A stretch of DNA of 64,000 nucleotides from Curtobacterium sp. GC_Cur_3 (GCF_026544205.1 NZ_JALNUI010000011.1:1-64000), one strand, 5' to 3'. Positions 40,735 through 49,549 are shown, numbered from the stretch's first letter. Made by a program: numbers and translations. The notes: generated by a model not told the origin, from the sequence alone.

Positions 40735-41208
40735 CTACGCGTGATCTGACCCTCGCGCCGCAGCGAGCTCGGCGGCCAGTGAGCGGTTCCGCTCCGCGAT
40801 CAGCCGCATCAGGTGGCGCCGGAGCACCAGGACCTCGGCGATCCGCCCGAGCGGCCCGAGCGGCGCGCGGAACTCGATGGTGTCGACCATCCGCGTGCCG
40901 CGAGCCGACGGCGCGAACCGGTGCTCGTGCCGGAACCGGGCGAACGGACCACGGACCTGTTCGTCGACGAACCGGTGGGGAGCCTCCAGTGCGGTGATCT
41001 GGCTCGTCATCCGCCAGACGACACCGAGGTGGCGGGCCCGCCACGTGACGGACTCACCGAGCCCGATCGTGCCGGTGGTCGTGCCGGCGACCGCCTGCTC
41101 GCCGGTGGCGGCCATGGACCGCTCGTGCGCGCCGATGTCGAGCGACAGCGCGAAGGCCTGCTCCGGCGACGCATCCAGCTCGGTCTCGATGCGGAAGGTC
41201 ACAGTCAT
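40735..41208 (-). CDS. SRPBCC-family protein
   Basis: Predicted 157-residue START/Bet v1-like protein. It starts MTVTFRIETELDASPEQAFAL and contains GLGESVTWRARHLGVVWRMT and HRFAPSARGTRMVDTIEFRAPLGPLG, the pattern of polyketide-cyclase/dehydrase-like helix-grip proteins that bind a hydrophobic ligand in a cavity. No catalytic function can be assigned. ATG 41208. Divergent from the YeiH gene with only 37 bp between the start codons. Confidence 0.82.
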   Translation of the reverse strand: MTVTFRIETELDASPEQAFALSLDIGAHERSMAATGEQAVAGTTTGTIGLGESVTWRARHLGVVWRMTSQITALEAPHRFVDEQVRGPFARFRHEHRFAPSARGTRMVDTIEFRAPLGPLGRIAEVLVLRRHLMRLIAERNRSLAAELAAARGSDHA

Positions 41209-41245
41209 GGTCCGATCCTGGCCGCCCAGGCGGCAGGATGGTGCC

Positions 41246-42298
41246 GTGTCCGCCATCACGACCGCCAGGAGGCTCGCCCCGGGCCTCGCACTCGCCACCG
41301 GGATCGCCGTGGTCGCCACCGTGATCGGTCGGTTCCTGCCCGTCGTCGGGGCGCCGGTCAGCGGGGTGGTGCTCGGCGCGGTGATCGGTCTGGTCCGTCG
41401 CCCGTCCGATGCGCTGAAGCCCGGCATCACGGCCGCGAGCAAGTTCGTGTTGCAGCTCGCGGTGGTGCTGCTCGGTGCGCAGCTGTCGCTCCTCGAAGTC
41501 GCGCGGGTCGGCGTCGCGTCGCTGCCCGTGATGCTCGGCACGCTCGTCATCTGCCTGGTGGCCGCGTGGCTCGTCGGGCGGGCGCTCGGCGTGGTCGGCA
41601 ACCTGCGCACCCTGATCGGCGTCGGGACGGGCATCTGCGGGGCATCCGCGATCGCCGCGGTCACGCCGGTCATCGGGGCGGTCTCGGTCGAGGTCGCCTA
41701 CGCCGTCTCCACGATCTTCCTGTTCAACGTCGCCGCGGTGATCGTCTTCCCGGTCGTCGGGCACGCCCTCGGGATGAGCCAGCACGCGTTCGGGCTGTTC
41801 GCCGGCACCGCCGTGAACGACACGTCCTCGGTGGTGGCAGCCGCGAGCACGTACGGCACGCAGGCCGCGAACTTCGCCGTCGTCGTGAAGCTCGTCCGGA
41901 CGCTCATGATCATCCCGATCGTGCTCGGGCTCGCCTGGATCGTCGGGCGTCGGGAGCAGGCCGCCGCCGCGCTCGCCGCGTCGGAGGCCGGTGCGGAGCC
42001 GACGCCCGCCGTCCGCTGGACCCCTCGCCGCGTGTTCCGCCTCGTCCCGTGGTTCCTCATCGGGTTCGTCGTCGCCGCGGCGGTCAACTCCACCGGCGTC
42101 ATCCCCGGCCCGGCGCACCCGGCGATCGCCACGGTCGCCGCGTTCCTCATCACCGTCGCGCTGAGTGCGATCGGGCTGTCCACCGACATCGCGGGCTTCC
42201 GTCGCGCCGGGTTCCGGCCGCTCGTGCTCGGACTCGTGCTGTGGGTCGTCGTGTCGCTGTCGAGCCTCGGGCTGATGGCTCTCACGGGCTCGTTCTGA
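41246..42298 (+). CDS. YeiH-family putative sulfate exporter
   Basis: Predicted 350-residue membrane protein with about ten helices. Conserved segments are [37 protein letters not shown] and [18 protein letters not shown], which identify the YeiH/UPF0324 family; members are linked to sulfate or sulfonate export. Start GTG 41246 lies close to the divergent SRPBCC start. It ends 31 bp before the dipeptidase gene, so cotranscription is possible. CysK/CysE a little further on suggest a loose sulfur theme. Confidence 0.88.
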   Translation: MSAITTARRLAPGLALATGIAVVATVIGRFLPVVGAPVSGVVLGAVIGLVRRPSDALKPGITAASKFVLQLAVVLLGAQLSLLEVARVGVASLPVMLGTLVICLVAAWLVGRALGVVGNLRTLIGVGTGICGASAIAAVTPVIGAVSVEVAYAVSTIFLFNVAAVIVFPVVGHALGMSQHAFGLFAGTAVNDTSSVVAAASTYGTQAANFAVVVKLVRTLMIIPIVLGLAWIVGRREQAAAALAASEAGAEPTPAVRWTPRRVFRLVPWFLIGFVVAAAVNSTGVIPGPAHPAIATVAAFLITVALSAIGLSTDIAGFRRAGFRPLVLGLVLWVVVSLSSLGLMALTGSF

Positions 42299-42329
42299 GC
42301 GGTTCGTGCTGACCGGTAGCGTCGCAGGC

Positions 42330-43358
42330 ATGACCTCCCCCTTCCCGGTGATCGACGGACACAACGACCTGCCATGGGAGCGCCGCGAGTCGCACGACTC
42401 CGGGCTCGACGGCATCGACACCGAGCAGGACTCCCTGCACACCGACCTGCCGAAGCTCCGCGCCGGCGGTGTCGTCGGGCAGTTCTGGTCGGTCTTCGTG
42501 CCCGCGGACGACCCCGACCCCGTGCGGACGACCCTGCAGCAGGTCGACCTCGTGCACCGGATGGTCGAGCGGTACCCGGACGACCTCGCCCTCGCCAGGA
42601 CCGCCGCCGAGGTCCGAGCGGCCGTCGAATCCGGGCGCATCGCGTCGTTGCTCGGCGCCGAGGGTGGGCACTCGATCGGCAACGACCTCGCCGTGCTCCG
42701 CACCCTCGCGCGGCTCGGCGTCCGCTACATGACCCTGACGCACAACGACGACACGCCCTGGGCCGACTCGGCCACCGGGGCCCGGGCGCACGGCGGTCTG
42801 ACGGACCGGGGGCGAGAGGTGGTGGCGGAGATGGAGCGCATCGGCATGCTCGTCGACCTGTCCCACACCGCCCCGGCCACGATGCGCGACACGCTCGACG
42901 TCGCCACGCGCCCGGTCGTCTTCAGCCACTCGTCCACGATCGCGATCGACGACCACCCGCGGAACGTCCCCGACGACGTGCTCGGACGCCTGGCCGACAA
43001 CGGCGGCGTCGTGATGCTGACGTTCGTGCCGAAGTTCGTGTCGCGCGCCTGGGCGGACTGGGAGGAGGCCGGCTCGCCAGGGGAGGGGCCGCTCGTCACC
43101 GTGTCGGACGTCGCGGACCACGTCGAGCACGCGCGGGAGGTCGCCGGCGCCGCGCACATCGGCCTCGGCGGGGACTACGACGGCACCCCGGTGCTGCCGC
43201 CGGACCTGCGCGACGTGTCGCGGTACCCGGTGCTCGCCGCCGAGCTCGAGCGCCGAGGGTGGAGCGCCGCGGACCTCGGGGCGCTGGCGAGCGGGAACGT
43301 GCTCCGCGTGCTCGAGGCCACGGACGACCGCTTCGCCCGCACGGCCCTCGTGCGCTGA
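42330..43358 (+). CDS. Membrane dipeptidase family (M19) zinc dipeptidase
   Basis: Predicted 342-residue metallopeptidase of the renal-dipeptidase type, cytosolic here (no signal peptide). The binuclear zinc ligands are visible in VIDGHND (His11, Asp13), LGAEGGHS (bridging Glu), VDLSHTAP and VFSHSS (two His). The C-terminal IGLGGDYDG and GNVLRVLEA are also conserved. It cleaves dipeptides, including D-containing ones in some members. ATG 42330 begins just before the first metal motif, as in bacterial relatives. Confidence 0.92.
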   Translation: MTSPFPVIDGHNDLPWERRESHDSGLDGIDTEQDSLHTDLPKLRAGGVVGQFWSVFVPADDPDPVRTTLQQVDLVHRMVERYPDDLALARTAAEVRAAVESGRIASLLGAEGGHSIGNDLAVLRTLARLGVRYMTLTHNDDTPWADSATGARAHGGLTDRGREVVAEMERIGMLVDLSHTAPATMRDTLDVATRPVVFSHSSTIAIDDHPRNVPDDVLGRLADNGGVVMLTFVPKFVSRAWADWEEAGSPGEGPLVTVSDVADHVEHAREVAGAAHIGLGGDYDGTPVLPPDLRDVSRYPVLAAELERRGWSAADLGALASGNVLRVLEATDDRFARTALVR

Positions 43359-43390
43359 GCCCGCCCTCCCTCGGTGCGGCCGCCCGCGGG

Positions 43391-43418
43391 CCACGGGCAG
43401 CGGACGGGAGGCCCGTGG
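43391..43418 (+). terminator. Terminator after the dipeptidase gene
   Basis: CCACGGGC / GCCCGTGG arms with a 12-nt loop that overlaps the GGACGGGAGGC word, so only one copy of that word is present here. Confidence 0.65.
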
Positions 43419-43539
43419 TGCTCCCGGCGGACGGGGCGCGTCACAGACACGGCCACGTCGGGTCCGGTGGCTAGGATCACAGGCGCACACCGCGCCTCCA
43501 GGATGGGTCGCGGACGCGACCGACGTGAGGACGGAACCG

Positions 43540-44478
43540 ATGAGCGGCACCATCTACGACAACATCTCGCAGGCCTTCGGGAACACCCCGCTCGTGCGGC
43601 TGAACCGGCTGCCTGCCGAGGGCGGGGCCGAGATCCTCGCGAAGCTCGAGTTCTACAACCCTGGCGCCAGCGTGAAGGACCGCCTCGGCGTCGCGATCAT
43701 CGACGCGGCCGAGGAGTCCGGCGAGCTCAAGCCGGGCGGCACCATCGTGGAGGGCTCGTCTGGCAACACCGGCATCGCGCTCGCCCTGGTCGGTGCCGCA
43801 CGCGGCTACAACGTGATCGTGACCATGCCCGAGACCATGAGCGTCGAGCGCCGGGCCGTGATGCGCGCGTACGGCGCCGAGATCGTCCTGACCCCGGGAG
43901 CCGAGGGCATGCAGGGCGCCGTCGCGAGGGCCGCCGCGATCGTGGACGAGACGCCCGGCGCGATCCTGGCGCACCAGTTCGAGACGGCCGCGAACGCCGC
44001 CATCCACCGCAAGACCACGGCGGAGGAGATCCTCCGCGACACCGAGGAGCACGTGGACGTGTTCATCGCGGGCGTGGGCACCGGCGGCACCATCACCGGA
44101 GTCGGCCAGGTGCTCAAGGAACGCGTGCCCGGCGTGCAGATCGTCGCCGTTGAGCCCGCCGACTCGCCGCTCCTGACGCAGGGCAAGGCCGGACCGCACA
44201 AGATCGCCGGCATCGGCGCGAACTTCGTCCCCGAGGTGCTCGACCGCTCCGTCATCGACGAGGTCTTCGACGTCGAGCTCGACGACGCCCTGCGCGTGGC
44301 CCGTGCCCTGGCGACCGACGAGGGGATCCTCGCCGGCATCTCCTCCGGCGCGATCATCCACGCCGCCCTGGTGATCGCGGCGCGACCGGAGAACGCCGGC
44401 AAGCGCATCGTCGCGATCGTCTGCGACACCGGCGAACGCTACCTGTCGACCGTGCTGTTCGAGGGGCTCACTGCGTGA
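43540..44478 (+). CDS. cysK: Cysteine synthase A
   Basis: PLP enzyme making cysteine from O-acetylserine and sulfide. The 312-residue product carries the PLP lysine 46 in YNPGASVKDRLG, EGSSGNTGIALALVGA, the phosphate loop GVGTGGTITGVGQ and the C-terminal ISSGAIIHAAL. GAGGA at 43527-43531 supports ATG 43540. The stop overlaps the cysE start by 4 bp, matching formation of the CysK-CysE cysteine synthase complex. Confidence 0.96.
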   Translation: MSGTIYDNISQAFGNTPLVRLNRLPAEGGAEILAKLEFYNPGASVKDRLGVAIIDAAEESGELKPGGTIVEGSSGNTGIALALVGAARGYNVIVTMPETMSVERRAVMRAYGAEIVLTPGAEGMQGAVARAAAIVDETPGAILAHQFETAANAAIHRKTTAEEILRDTEEHVDVFIAGVGTGGTITGVGQVLKERVPGVQIVAVEPADSPLLTQGKAGPHKIAGIGANFVPEVLDRSVIDEVFDVELDDALRVARALATDEGILAGISSGAIIHAALVIAARPENAGKRIVAIVCDTGERYLSTVLFEGLTA

Positions 44479-45056
44479 CCCGAGCTCGACGAGGCGTGCT
44501 GCGCACCATCCGGGAGGACCTCGCCGCAGCACGCCGAGGTGACCCGGCAGCACGCGGGGACCTTGAGAACGCCGTGGTCTACTCCGGACTGCACGCGATC
44601 TGGGCCTACCGGCTGTCGCACCGGCTGTGGCTGGCGCAGGGCCTGCCCGGCTCCCGCTTCGCCGCGCGCATCGTCGCGCAGACGGCCCGCGCGCTCACCG
44701 GAATCGAGATCCACCCCGGCGCCCGCATCGGCGCGCGGTTCTTCATCGACCACGGCATGGGCGTCGTCATCGGCGAGACCGCCGTCGTCGGGCACGACGT
44801 GCTGATGTTCCACGGCGTGACGCTCGGCGGCCGTGGCGGTGCTCACGGGCCTGGCGCCAAGCGGCACCCGACCGTGGGGGACCGGGTGGTGCTCGGCGCC
44901 GGGTCGTCCCTGATCGGTGCGATCACGGTCGGGGACGACTCCGTCGTCGGCGCGGGCACGGTCGTCACGAAGGACGTTCCCGCGGGGTCGGTCGTCACCG
45001 GTGTCGCCGGCGCCGCCCGGCCGCGGTCGGGCGGCGAGGGTGTGCCGGCGCTCTGA
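44475..45056 (+). CDS. cysE: Serine O-acetyltransferase
   Basis: Makes O-acetylserine from serine and acetyl-CoA, the first step of cysteine synthesis. The 193-residue product is the short (EpsC-like) form, with a small N-terminal helical part and a left-handed beta-helix of hexapeptide repeats: IHPGARIGARFFIDHGMGVVI, GVTLGGRGG, KRHPTVGD, VVGAGTVVTKDVP. The catalytic His is in IDHGMG. GTG 44475 overlaps the cysK stop. The C-terminus is short and lacks a clear terminal Ile, so feedback or CysK docking may differ. Confidence 0.95.
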   Translation: MTRARRGVLRTIREDLAAARRGDPAARGDLENAVVYSGLHAIWAYRLSHRLWLAQGLPGSRFAARIVAQTARALTGIEIHPGARIGARFFIDHGMGVVIGETAVVGHDVLMFHGVTLGGRGGAHGPGAKRHPTVGDRVVLGAGSSLIGAITVGDDSVVGAGTVVTKDVPAGSVVTGVAGAARPRSGGEGVPAL

Positions 45057-45092
45057 CGGTGACGCTGCCCCGGCTGGTTCCGGGCGCCGGAG

Positions 45093-45401
45093 TCAGCTCT
45101 TCTCGCAGGCGATGCCGTCAGCGTCGCGGTCGGACTTCTTGTTCGCGTTGTAGAGCGCGTCGTCCTTCTTCACGGTGCCCTTGAGCGCCCGGTAGGTGAC
45201 CTTGCCGCCGGACGTGACCTTGTTCTGCGTCACCGACTTCTTCGCGATGCCGCCGGAGTAGACCTTGTTGATCGCGGCGCAGTCCTTGTAGACGGTCGGC
45301 GCGGCCTGGGCTGAAGCGGCTCCGCCGAGCGACACGGTGGTCGCCAGGACGGCTGCGGCAGCGGACAGGCCGATGGTGCGGATGACACGGTTGGTGCGCA
45401 C
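45093..45401 (-). CDS. Secreted Excalibur-domain protein
   Basis: Predicted 102-residue exported protein. A signal peptide (VIRTIGLSAAAAVLATTVSL ending AQAA) is followed by an Excalibur calcium-binding-type domain: YKDCAAINKVYSGGI and the C-terminal DRDADGIACE, an EF-hand-like acidic loop with a disulfide-forming Cys pair. GTG 45401 with GGGGGA six bases upstream is preferred over ATG 45452. Probably a cell-surface or secreted protein in calcium or nucleic acid binding; the role is unknown. Confidence 0.85.
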   Translation of the reverse strand: MRTNRVIRTIGLSAAAAVLATTVSLGGAASAQAAPTVYKDCAAINKVYSGGIAKKSVTQNKVTSGGKVTYRALKGTVKKDDALYNANKKSDRDADGIACEKS

Positions 45402-45508
45402 GGATTCCCCCGGGAGGTCGATGCCACGTCGGGTACGCGGCACGCTGATCATAGGGATTCCTCAGGAAATGCGGAAGGGTTGTCGTGCGTCTGCGGCATG
45501 CTGGCGGG

Positions 45509-45922
45509 ATGGACGGGGAAGCCCTGCACGAGGTCGCACTGCGGACGGCCCTCGCGCTGCCCGCGACCGAGGAGACGCAGCCCTTCGGTGAGGGCGCGAT
45601 CGTGGTGAAGGTCGTCGGGAAGATGTTCGTGATGACGACCGAGCTGCGGGGCGTCCCGATCGTGAACCTCAAGTGCGCTCCGCCCCACGGTGCGGCGCTG
45701 GTGCGTGACCTCGCCGAGGTCACGCCGGGGTGGCACATGGACAAGCGGCACTGGATCACGCTGTCGCCGGGGCCGGGCATCGACGAGGTCCTGGTGGAGG
45801 ACCTGGTCGCCAATGCCTGGGACCTCGTCGTGGCCGGTCTCCCGCGGGCGCGGCGGCCGCTCGACCCCACGCGGGGCGATGTCCTCCCGCCGACCCCAGG
45901 GCCAGCAGACCAGCGCCCCTAG
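45509..45922 (+). CDS. MmcQ/YjbR-family protein
   Basis: Predicted 137-residue protein of the MmcQ/YjbR fold. ALALPATEETQPFGEGAIVVKV, MFVMTTE, PIVNLKCAPP and WHMDKRHWITLSP are the typical ordered pieces. The family is annotated DNA-binding on structural grounds only; function is not established. ATG 45509. Its end overlaps the convergent MOSC gene by 4 bp. Confidence 0.85.
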   Translation: MDGEALHEVALRTALALPATEETQPFGEGAIVVKVVGKMFVMTTELRGVPIVNLKCAPPHGAALVRDLAEVTPGWHMDKRHWITLSPGPGIDEVLVEDLVANAWDLVVAGLPRARRPLDPTRGDVLPPTPGPADQRP

Positions 45923-46566
45923 ACGCCCCCGCGGATCCGCCCCGTCGCCAGCGCCTTGCGCGCCTCGCGCTCCACCTTCGGTGCGACCGGCCGGTCGACG
46001 TCGAGCACGGCCTGCGCCTGCTCCTGCGTGAGCCCGGCGAACATGTCGCCGATGGTGACGCCGTGCGCGGGCCGGTCGATGACGGTGATCGAGTCACCCG
46101 CGGCGACCGGTCCCGACTTCAGCACGCGGAGGTACGCGCCGGGGCGGCCCTCGTCCGCGAACCGCTTCACCCACTTCGTGACGCCCATCCGCCGGGCGAA
46201 GGTGCCGCAGGGTGTGCGCGGGATCGTCACCTCGAGCAGCAGGGTCTCGCCGACGCGCCAGCGCTCCCCGATGACCGCTCCGGTGACCTCGACCCCGGAG
46301 GTGCGGAGGTTCTCGCCGAAGAGCCCGGCGGGCACGGGGCGGTCGAGCATCGCGGCGAAGTGCTCGGCGTCCTCGTCGGCGTACGCGTACACGGCCTGGT
46401 CCTCGCCGCCGTGGTGCTTCCGGTCGGCCTGCACGTCGGCGTGCAACCCGAGCGGGCGGACGCGGACGGGCCCGTCGACAGGACGTTTGTCGATGGCCGT
46501 GACCCCGATGACACCGGAGTCGGGCAGCAGGCGGTCCACGCGGCAGACGGCGATCACGGTCGACAT
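45919..46566 (-). CDS. MOSC-domain protein
   Basis: Predicted 215-residue YiiM-like MOSC protein. It begins with a beta-barrel part (KRPVDGPVRVRPLGLHADVQ, QAVYAYADEDAEHF), then LFGENLRTSGV and the conserved cysteine region TPCGTFARRMG. MOSC proteins handle molybdenum cofactor-linked sulfur and reduce N-hydroxylated compounds such as 6-hydroxylaminopurine in known YiiM proteins. ATG 46566. A long C-terminal extension ending RKALATGRIRGGV is lineage-typical. Confidence 0.88.
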   Translation of the reverse strand: MSTVIAVCRVDRLLPDSGVIGVTAIDKRPVDGPVRVRPLGLHADVQADRKHHGGEDQAVYAYADEDAEHFAAMLDRPVPAGLFGENLRTSGVEVTGAVIGERWRVGETLLLEVTIPRTPCGTFARRMGVTKWVKRFADEGRPGAYLRVLKSGPVAAGDSITVIDRPAHGVTIGDMFAGLTQEQAQAVLDVDRPVAPKVEREARKALATGRIRGGV

Positions 46567-46654
46567 GGGTCCACCCTGCCGCATCCCGGGTCCCGACCGG
46601 AAGCTGGCAGTTGGCTGGACCCCGTGACGATCCGCCCGGGCCCGCCGTCCCATC

Positions 46655-46686
46655 CGTGAACGACGAACACCGTGAACGACGAACAC
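46655..46686 (+). promoter_or_regulatory. 16-bp tandem duplication in the promoter region of the envelope-stress operon
   Basis: CGTGAACGACGAACAC occurs twice in direct succession, ending 28 bp before the Asp23 start codon. It contains repeated GAAC, the usual core of ECF -35 elements. It could form part of an ECF promoter or simply be a duplication. Confidence 0.45.
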
Positions 46687-46714
46687 CACGACCCGCGACA
46701 GAAGGAGCACGACC

Positions 46715-47137
46715 ATGACCGACATCACCCGCGCCACGAGCGCCACCCCCACCGCGTCCGGCACGACCGTCATCGACGACGCCGTCGTCTCGAAGGTCGC
46801 CGGCATCGCCGTGCGCGAGGTCCCGGGCGTCCACGGCCTCGGCGGCGGCGCAGCCCGTGCCATCGGCGCCCTCCGCGACGCCATCGGCCAGCGCGACCAC
46901 AGCCAGGGCGTCAAGGTCGAGGTCGGCGAGCACCAGGTCGCCGCCGACGTCGTCATCGTCGCCGAGTACCCCGTCGCGCTCCAGGACCTCGCCGAAGCCG
47001 TCCGCTCGTCGGTCACCCGCGCGATCGAGCAGCTCGTCGGGCTCGACGTCACCGAGGTGAACGTCACGGTGCAGGACGTCTTCATCCCGGGCGAGGACGA
47101 CGACGCGAAGGACGACCAGCCGACCCGCGTCGCCTGA
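46715..47137 (+). CDS. Asp23/Gls24-family envelope stress protein
   Basis: Predicted 140-residue protein of the Asp23/Gls24 family, which forms membrane-associated scaffolds in cell-envelope stress. The core is TVIDDAVVSKVAGIAVREVPG, GVKVEVGEHQVAADVVIVAEY and AIEQLVGLDVTEVNVTVQDV. An acidic tail follows. AGAAGGAG upstream supports ATG 46715. It is the first gene of a four-gene operon with an ECF sigma factor and two further Asp23-like proteins; the gap to the sigma gene is 45 bp. Confidence 0.9.
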   Translation: MTDITRATSATPTASGTTVIDDAVVSKVAGIAVREVPGVHGLGGGAARAIGALRDAIGQRDHSQGVKVEVGEHQVAADVVIVAEYPVALQDLAEAVRSSVTRAIEQLVGLDVTEVNVTVQDVFIPGEDDDAKDDQPTRVA

Positions 47138-47182
47138 CGTCCCGTACGGCGTTCCCCCATCACTGACCAGTAGAAGGTAACG

Positions 47183-47749
47183 GTGCAGCACCAACCTCCC
47201 GGGACGGCCCTCGTCGACCTGGACGACGGCGTCCTCGCCGGCCGATCGGCCGACGGGGACGTCCGCGCGTTCGAGGTCCTGATCCGGCGGCACACGCCGC
47301 TGCTGAGGGCCTACGCCCGGCGCACGCTCGGCTCGACCGACGAGCTCGACGACGTCGTGCAGGAGACCTTCATCACCGCGTGGGACAAGCTCGACGCCCT
47401 CGAGGACCGCGCGCACGTCCGGGCGTGGATGATGCGGATCCTCTCGCGGAAGTGCCTCGACCGCATCCGTGCGCGTCGGGACCACGACGACGTCACCGAA
47501 CTCGAGGTCGCCGCCCCCACCGACGGCGCCCCCGAGCGGGTCGCCGAGGCACGGGACCGGGAGCACGCGGCCGAGCTCGCGCTGGCGTCCCTGCCCGAGG
47601 CGCAGCGGCAGTGCTGGGTGATGAAGGAACTCCTCGGCTACCGGTACGAGGAGATCGCCGAGGAGCTCGACGTGCCGCTCTCCACCGTCCGGGGACTGCT
47701 GTCCCGAGCCCGGAAGAACATGATCAGTCTGATGGAGGGATGGCGATGA
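47183..47749 (+). CDS. ECF-type RNA polymerase sigma factor
   Basis: Predicted 188-residue sigma factor. Region 2 (FEVLIRRHTPLLRAYARRTL, DELDDVVQETFITAWDKLD, RAWMMRILSRKCLDRIRARR) and region 4 (ALASLPEAQRQCWVMKELL, YEEIAEELDVPLSTVRGLLS) are both complete. GTG 47183 follows AGAAGG. The stop overlaps the next gene by 4 bp, the usual place of an anti-sigma factor. Likely directs transcription of this operon and other envelope genes. Confidence 0.93.
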   Translation: MQHQPPGTALVDLDDGVLAGRSADGDVRAFEVLIRRHTPLLRAYARRTLGSTDELDDVVQETFITAWDKLDALEDRAHVRAWMMRILSRKCLDRIRARRDHDDVTELEVAAPTDGAPERVAEARDREHAAELALASLPEAQRQCWVMKELLGYRYEEIAEELDVPLSTVRGLLSRARKNMISLMEGWR

Positions 47750-48444
47750 CCGCCGGACCCGACCCCCGCGAGACGGACCCGAGCGTCCTCGCAGCCCTCG
47801 AACCGGAGGACCTCGACGGGCACTCGATCGACGAGCTCGCCGACTACCTCGACGCCGGCATGCAGCCGGCGGACCCGAGCATCGACGACTCGCCGGCCTG
47901 CCAGAACGCCCTCGCCGCCATCATCCGGCTGCGGAACGCCTCGCTCAGCGCCCTCGAGACGGCGGCCCAGCACGAGGCCCCTGCGGACGAGTCCTGGATC
48001 GGCGGGGTCCTGGCGAACATCTCGCTCGAGGCCCGCGCCGGCCGCGACGTCCCCCTGCGCGCCGAGTCCGAGACCGAGCGTCCCGTGATGACCGAGGGTG
48101 CGATCCGCTCCCTCGTCCGTCGCGCCGGTGACGCCGTCCCCGGCATCGTCGTCTCCCGGTGCTCCATCGACGGCGACGTCACCGTCTTCGCCGCACCGGT
48201 CCGCGTGACGGTCGAGGTCGCGATCATCGCCGGCCCCGCCATCCACGCGACGGCCGAGCTGGTCCGCACCGGCGTGAGCGTCGCGCTGGCGGAGCAGACC
48301 GACCTGGTCGTCGAGGCCGTCGACGTGCTGGTCCGCGACCTCCTGGTCGACCCGGCAGCCGTCACCGAAGCCGCCTCCGGACGCACCCGCACGGTCGACC
48401 CGACCGACACCACCGACAGCACCGCAGGGGAGGCCGACGCATGA
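47746..48444 (+). CDS. Putative anti-sigma/Asp23-like fusion protein
   Basis: Predicted 232-residue protein without a transmembrane helix. The N-terminal ~85 residues (IDELADYLDAGMQPADPSID..ACQNALAAIIRLRNASL) have the layout of an anti-sigma zinc-binding domain (helix, Leu-Asp-x-Gly, then a Cys-containing helix) but keep only one clear Cys. The C-terminal ~120 residues (MTEGAIRSLVRRAGDAVPGI, VRVTVEVAIIAGPAIHATA, VDVLVRDLLVD) resemble an Asp23-type alpha/beta domain. Position after, and 4-bp overlap with, the ECF gene support an anti-sigma role. This is inference. Confidence 0.7.
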   Translation: MTAGPDPRETDPSVLAALEPEDLDGHSIDELADYLDAGMQPADPSIDDSPACQNALAAIIRLRNASLSALETAAQHEAPADESWIGGVLANISLEARAGRDVPLRAESETERPVMTEGAIRSLVRRAGDAVPGIVVSRCSIDGDVTVFAAPVRVTVEVAIIAGPAIHATAELVRTGVSVALAEQTDLVVEAVDVLVRDLLVDPAAVTEAASGRTRTVDPTDTTDSTAGEADA

Positions 48445-48812
48445 GCGACACCGACGACACCCGTGACACCGGCACGCCGGTCCCCGCCACCACCCCGACC
48501 GAGCCCACGACGTGGTCGGCCACGGCCCTCGCCGCGATCGAGGCCGTCGTCCTCGGTGTCCCCGGCGTCGCCGACGTCTTCCGCGCCCGACCGACCGTGC
48601 AGAGCGCCGTCGCCGCGATCCGCGTCGGCGTCACCCCGACGGTCAGCCGCCTGGTGCTCGACGGCGCCGTGCTCCGCATCGTGATCGGCACCGACGGTTT
48701 CGCACCGGCCCCGGCCGTCGCCCGCGCCGTGCACGACGCCGCCCTCGACGAAGCTGCACGACACCGTCTCGTGCTCTCGCGGGTCGACGTCCGCATCGCC
48801 CGCATCGGCTGA
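48441..48812 (+). CDS. Small Asp23-like protein, last gene of the envelope-stress operon
   Basis: Predicted 123-residue soluble protein. A Thr/Pro-rich N-terminus of about 30 residues is followed by an alpha/beta unit (ALAAIEAVVLGVPGVADVFR, VAAIRVGVTPTVSRLVLDGA, HRLVLSRVDVRIARIG) that resembles a minimal Asp23/Gls24 core. ATG 48441 overlaps the previous stop by 4 bp, so it is translationally coupled. It is followed at once by a terminator. Family assignment is by fold pattern and context, not by a clear motif. Confidence 0.7.
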   Translation: MSDTDDTRDTGTPVPATTPTEPTTWSATALAAIEAVVLGVPGVADVFRARPTVQSAVAAIRVGVTPTVSRLVLDGAVLRIVIGTDGFAPAPAVARAVHDAALDEAARHRLVLSRVDVRIARIG

Positions 48813-48824
48813 CGCGACCCCAGA

Positions 48825-48870
48825 GCGGACGGGAGGCCCGTGGCGGCGCCGCCACGGGCCTCCTGTCCGC
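48825..48870. terminator. Terminator of the envelope-stress operon
   Basis: Arms GCGGACGGGAGGCCCGTGGC and near-complement (one change in the right arm), between convergent genes. Confidence 0.83.
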
Positions 48871-48879
48871 CGGTGGAAC

Positions 48880-49404
48880 TCACGGAGCCGGGTCTGCTCC
48901 CGATGCCAGGAGCTCGTGCCGCAACGCGGCCGCGAGACGGGACGCGAACCGCTCGACCGCCCCCGCTTCGGCCGCACTGAGCGCGTCGATCGCGGCGATG
49001 ACGGGCGACCGCAGATGTCCGTAGGCGCGAGCCAGGTCGTCCACGGCCGTGCCCGACGGGAGCACGACGATGCCGCGACGGTCCTTCGGGTTCGGTCGGC
49101 GCTCGGCCCGACCGTCCCGCACGAGCCGGTCGACGAGCTTCGTGATGCCCGCGGTGGAGAGCCGGAGCGTCCGCGCCAGCTCCGTCGGGTTCACGGAGCG
49201 GCCCTCCTGGTGGGCCTGCACGAGGTGTCGGAGCGCGAGCGCGTCGACCGGCAGCATCTGCAGATCGCGCAGCGCTCGTTCGTCCGCGTCGTGGACGCTG
49301 TCGCTGAGAGCCTGCAGGCTCGCGATCGCGGCCGCGCCCTCCGGGGTGCTCGGCTGCAGGCCGCCACCGTCAGAGCGTTCGCGGATCGTCTCGTCGGTGC
49401 TCAT
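48880..49404 (-). CDS. MarR-family transcriptional regulator
   Basis: Predicted 174-residue regulator. The winged helix is NPTELARTLRLSTAGITKLVDRLVRDG followed by the wing RRPNPKDRRGIVVL. Long N- and C-terminal helices for dimerisation flank it. ATG 49404. It is divergent from a two-helix membrane protein gene, which it may control; the gap has a TCAGCTGA palindrome at 49479-49486. Confidence 0.87.
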   Translation of the reverse strand: MSTDETIRERSDGGGLQPSTPEGAAAIASLQALSDSVHDADERALRDLQMLPVDALALRHLVQAHQEGRSVNPTELARTLRLSTAGITKLVDRLVRDGRAERRPNPKDRRGIVVLPSGTAVDDLARAYGHLRSPVIAAIDALSAAEAGAVERFASRLAAALRHELLASGADPAP

Positions 49405-49478
49405 GCTGTCTCAGCCCCTCGTCATGTGGACAAACGCACGTCCCATGATGCTCCTGTGGCCCGGAACTGGGTTGGTAA

Positions 49479-49486
49479 TCAGCTGA
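49479..49486. promoter_or_regulatory. Short palindrome between the MarR and membrane-protein genes
   Basis: TCAGCTGA within an AT-richer stretch (TTGGTAATCAGCTGAGTGAG). A weak operator candidate based on position only. Confidence 0.35.
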
Positions 49487-49549
49487 GTGAGACAACTGTC
49501 ACTCCCCGACGCCACCGACCCGCGGTGGCGGAGATCAGAAGGAGTGACC

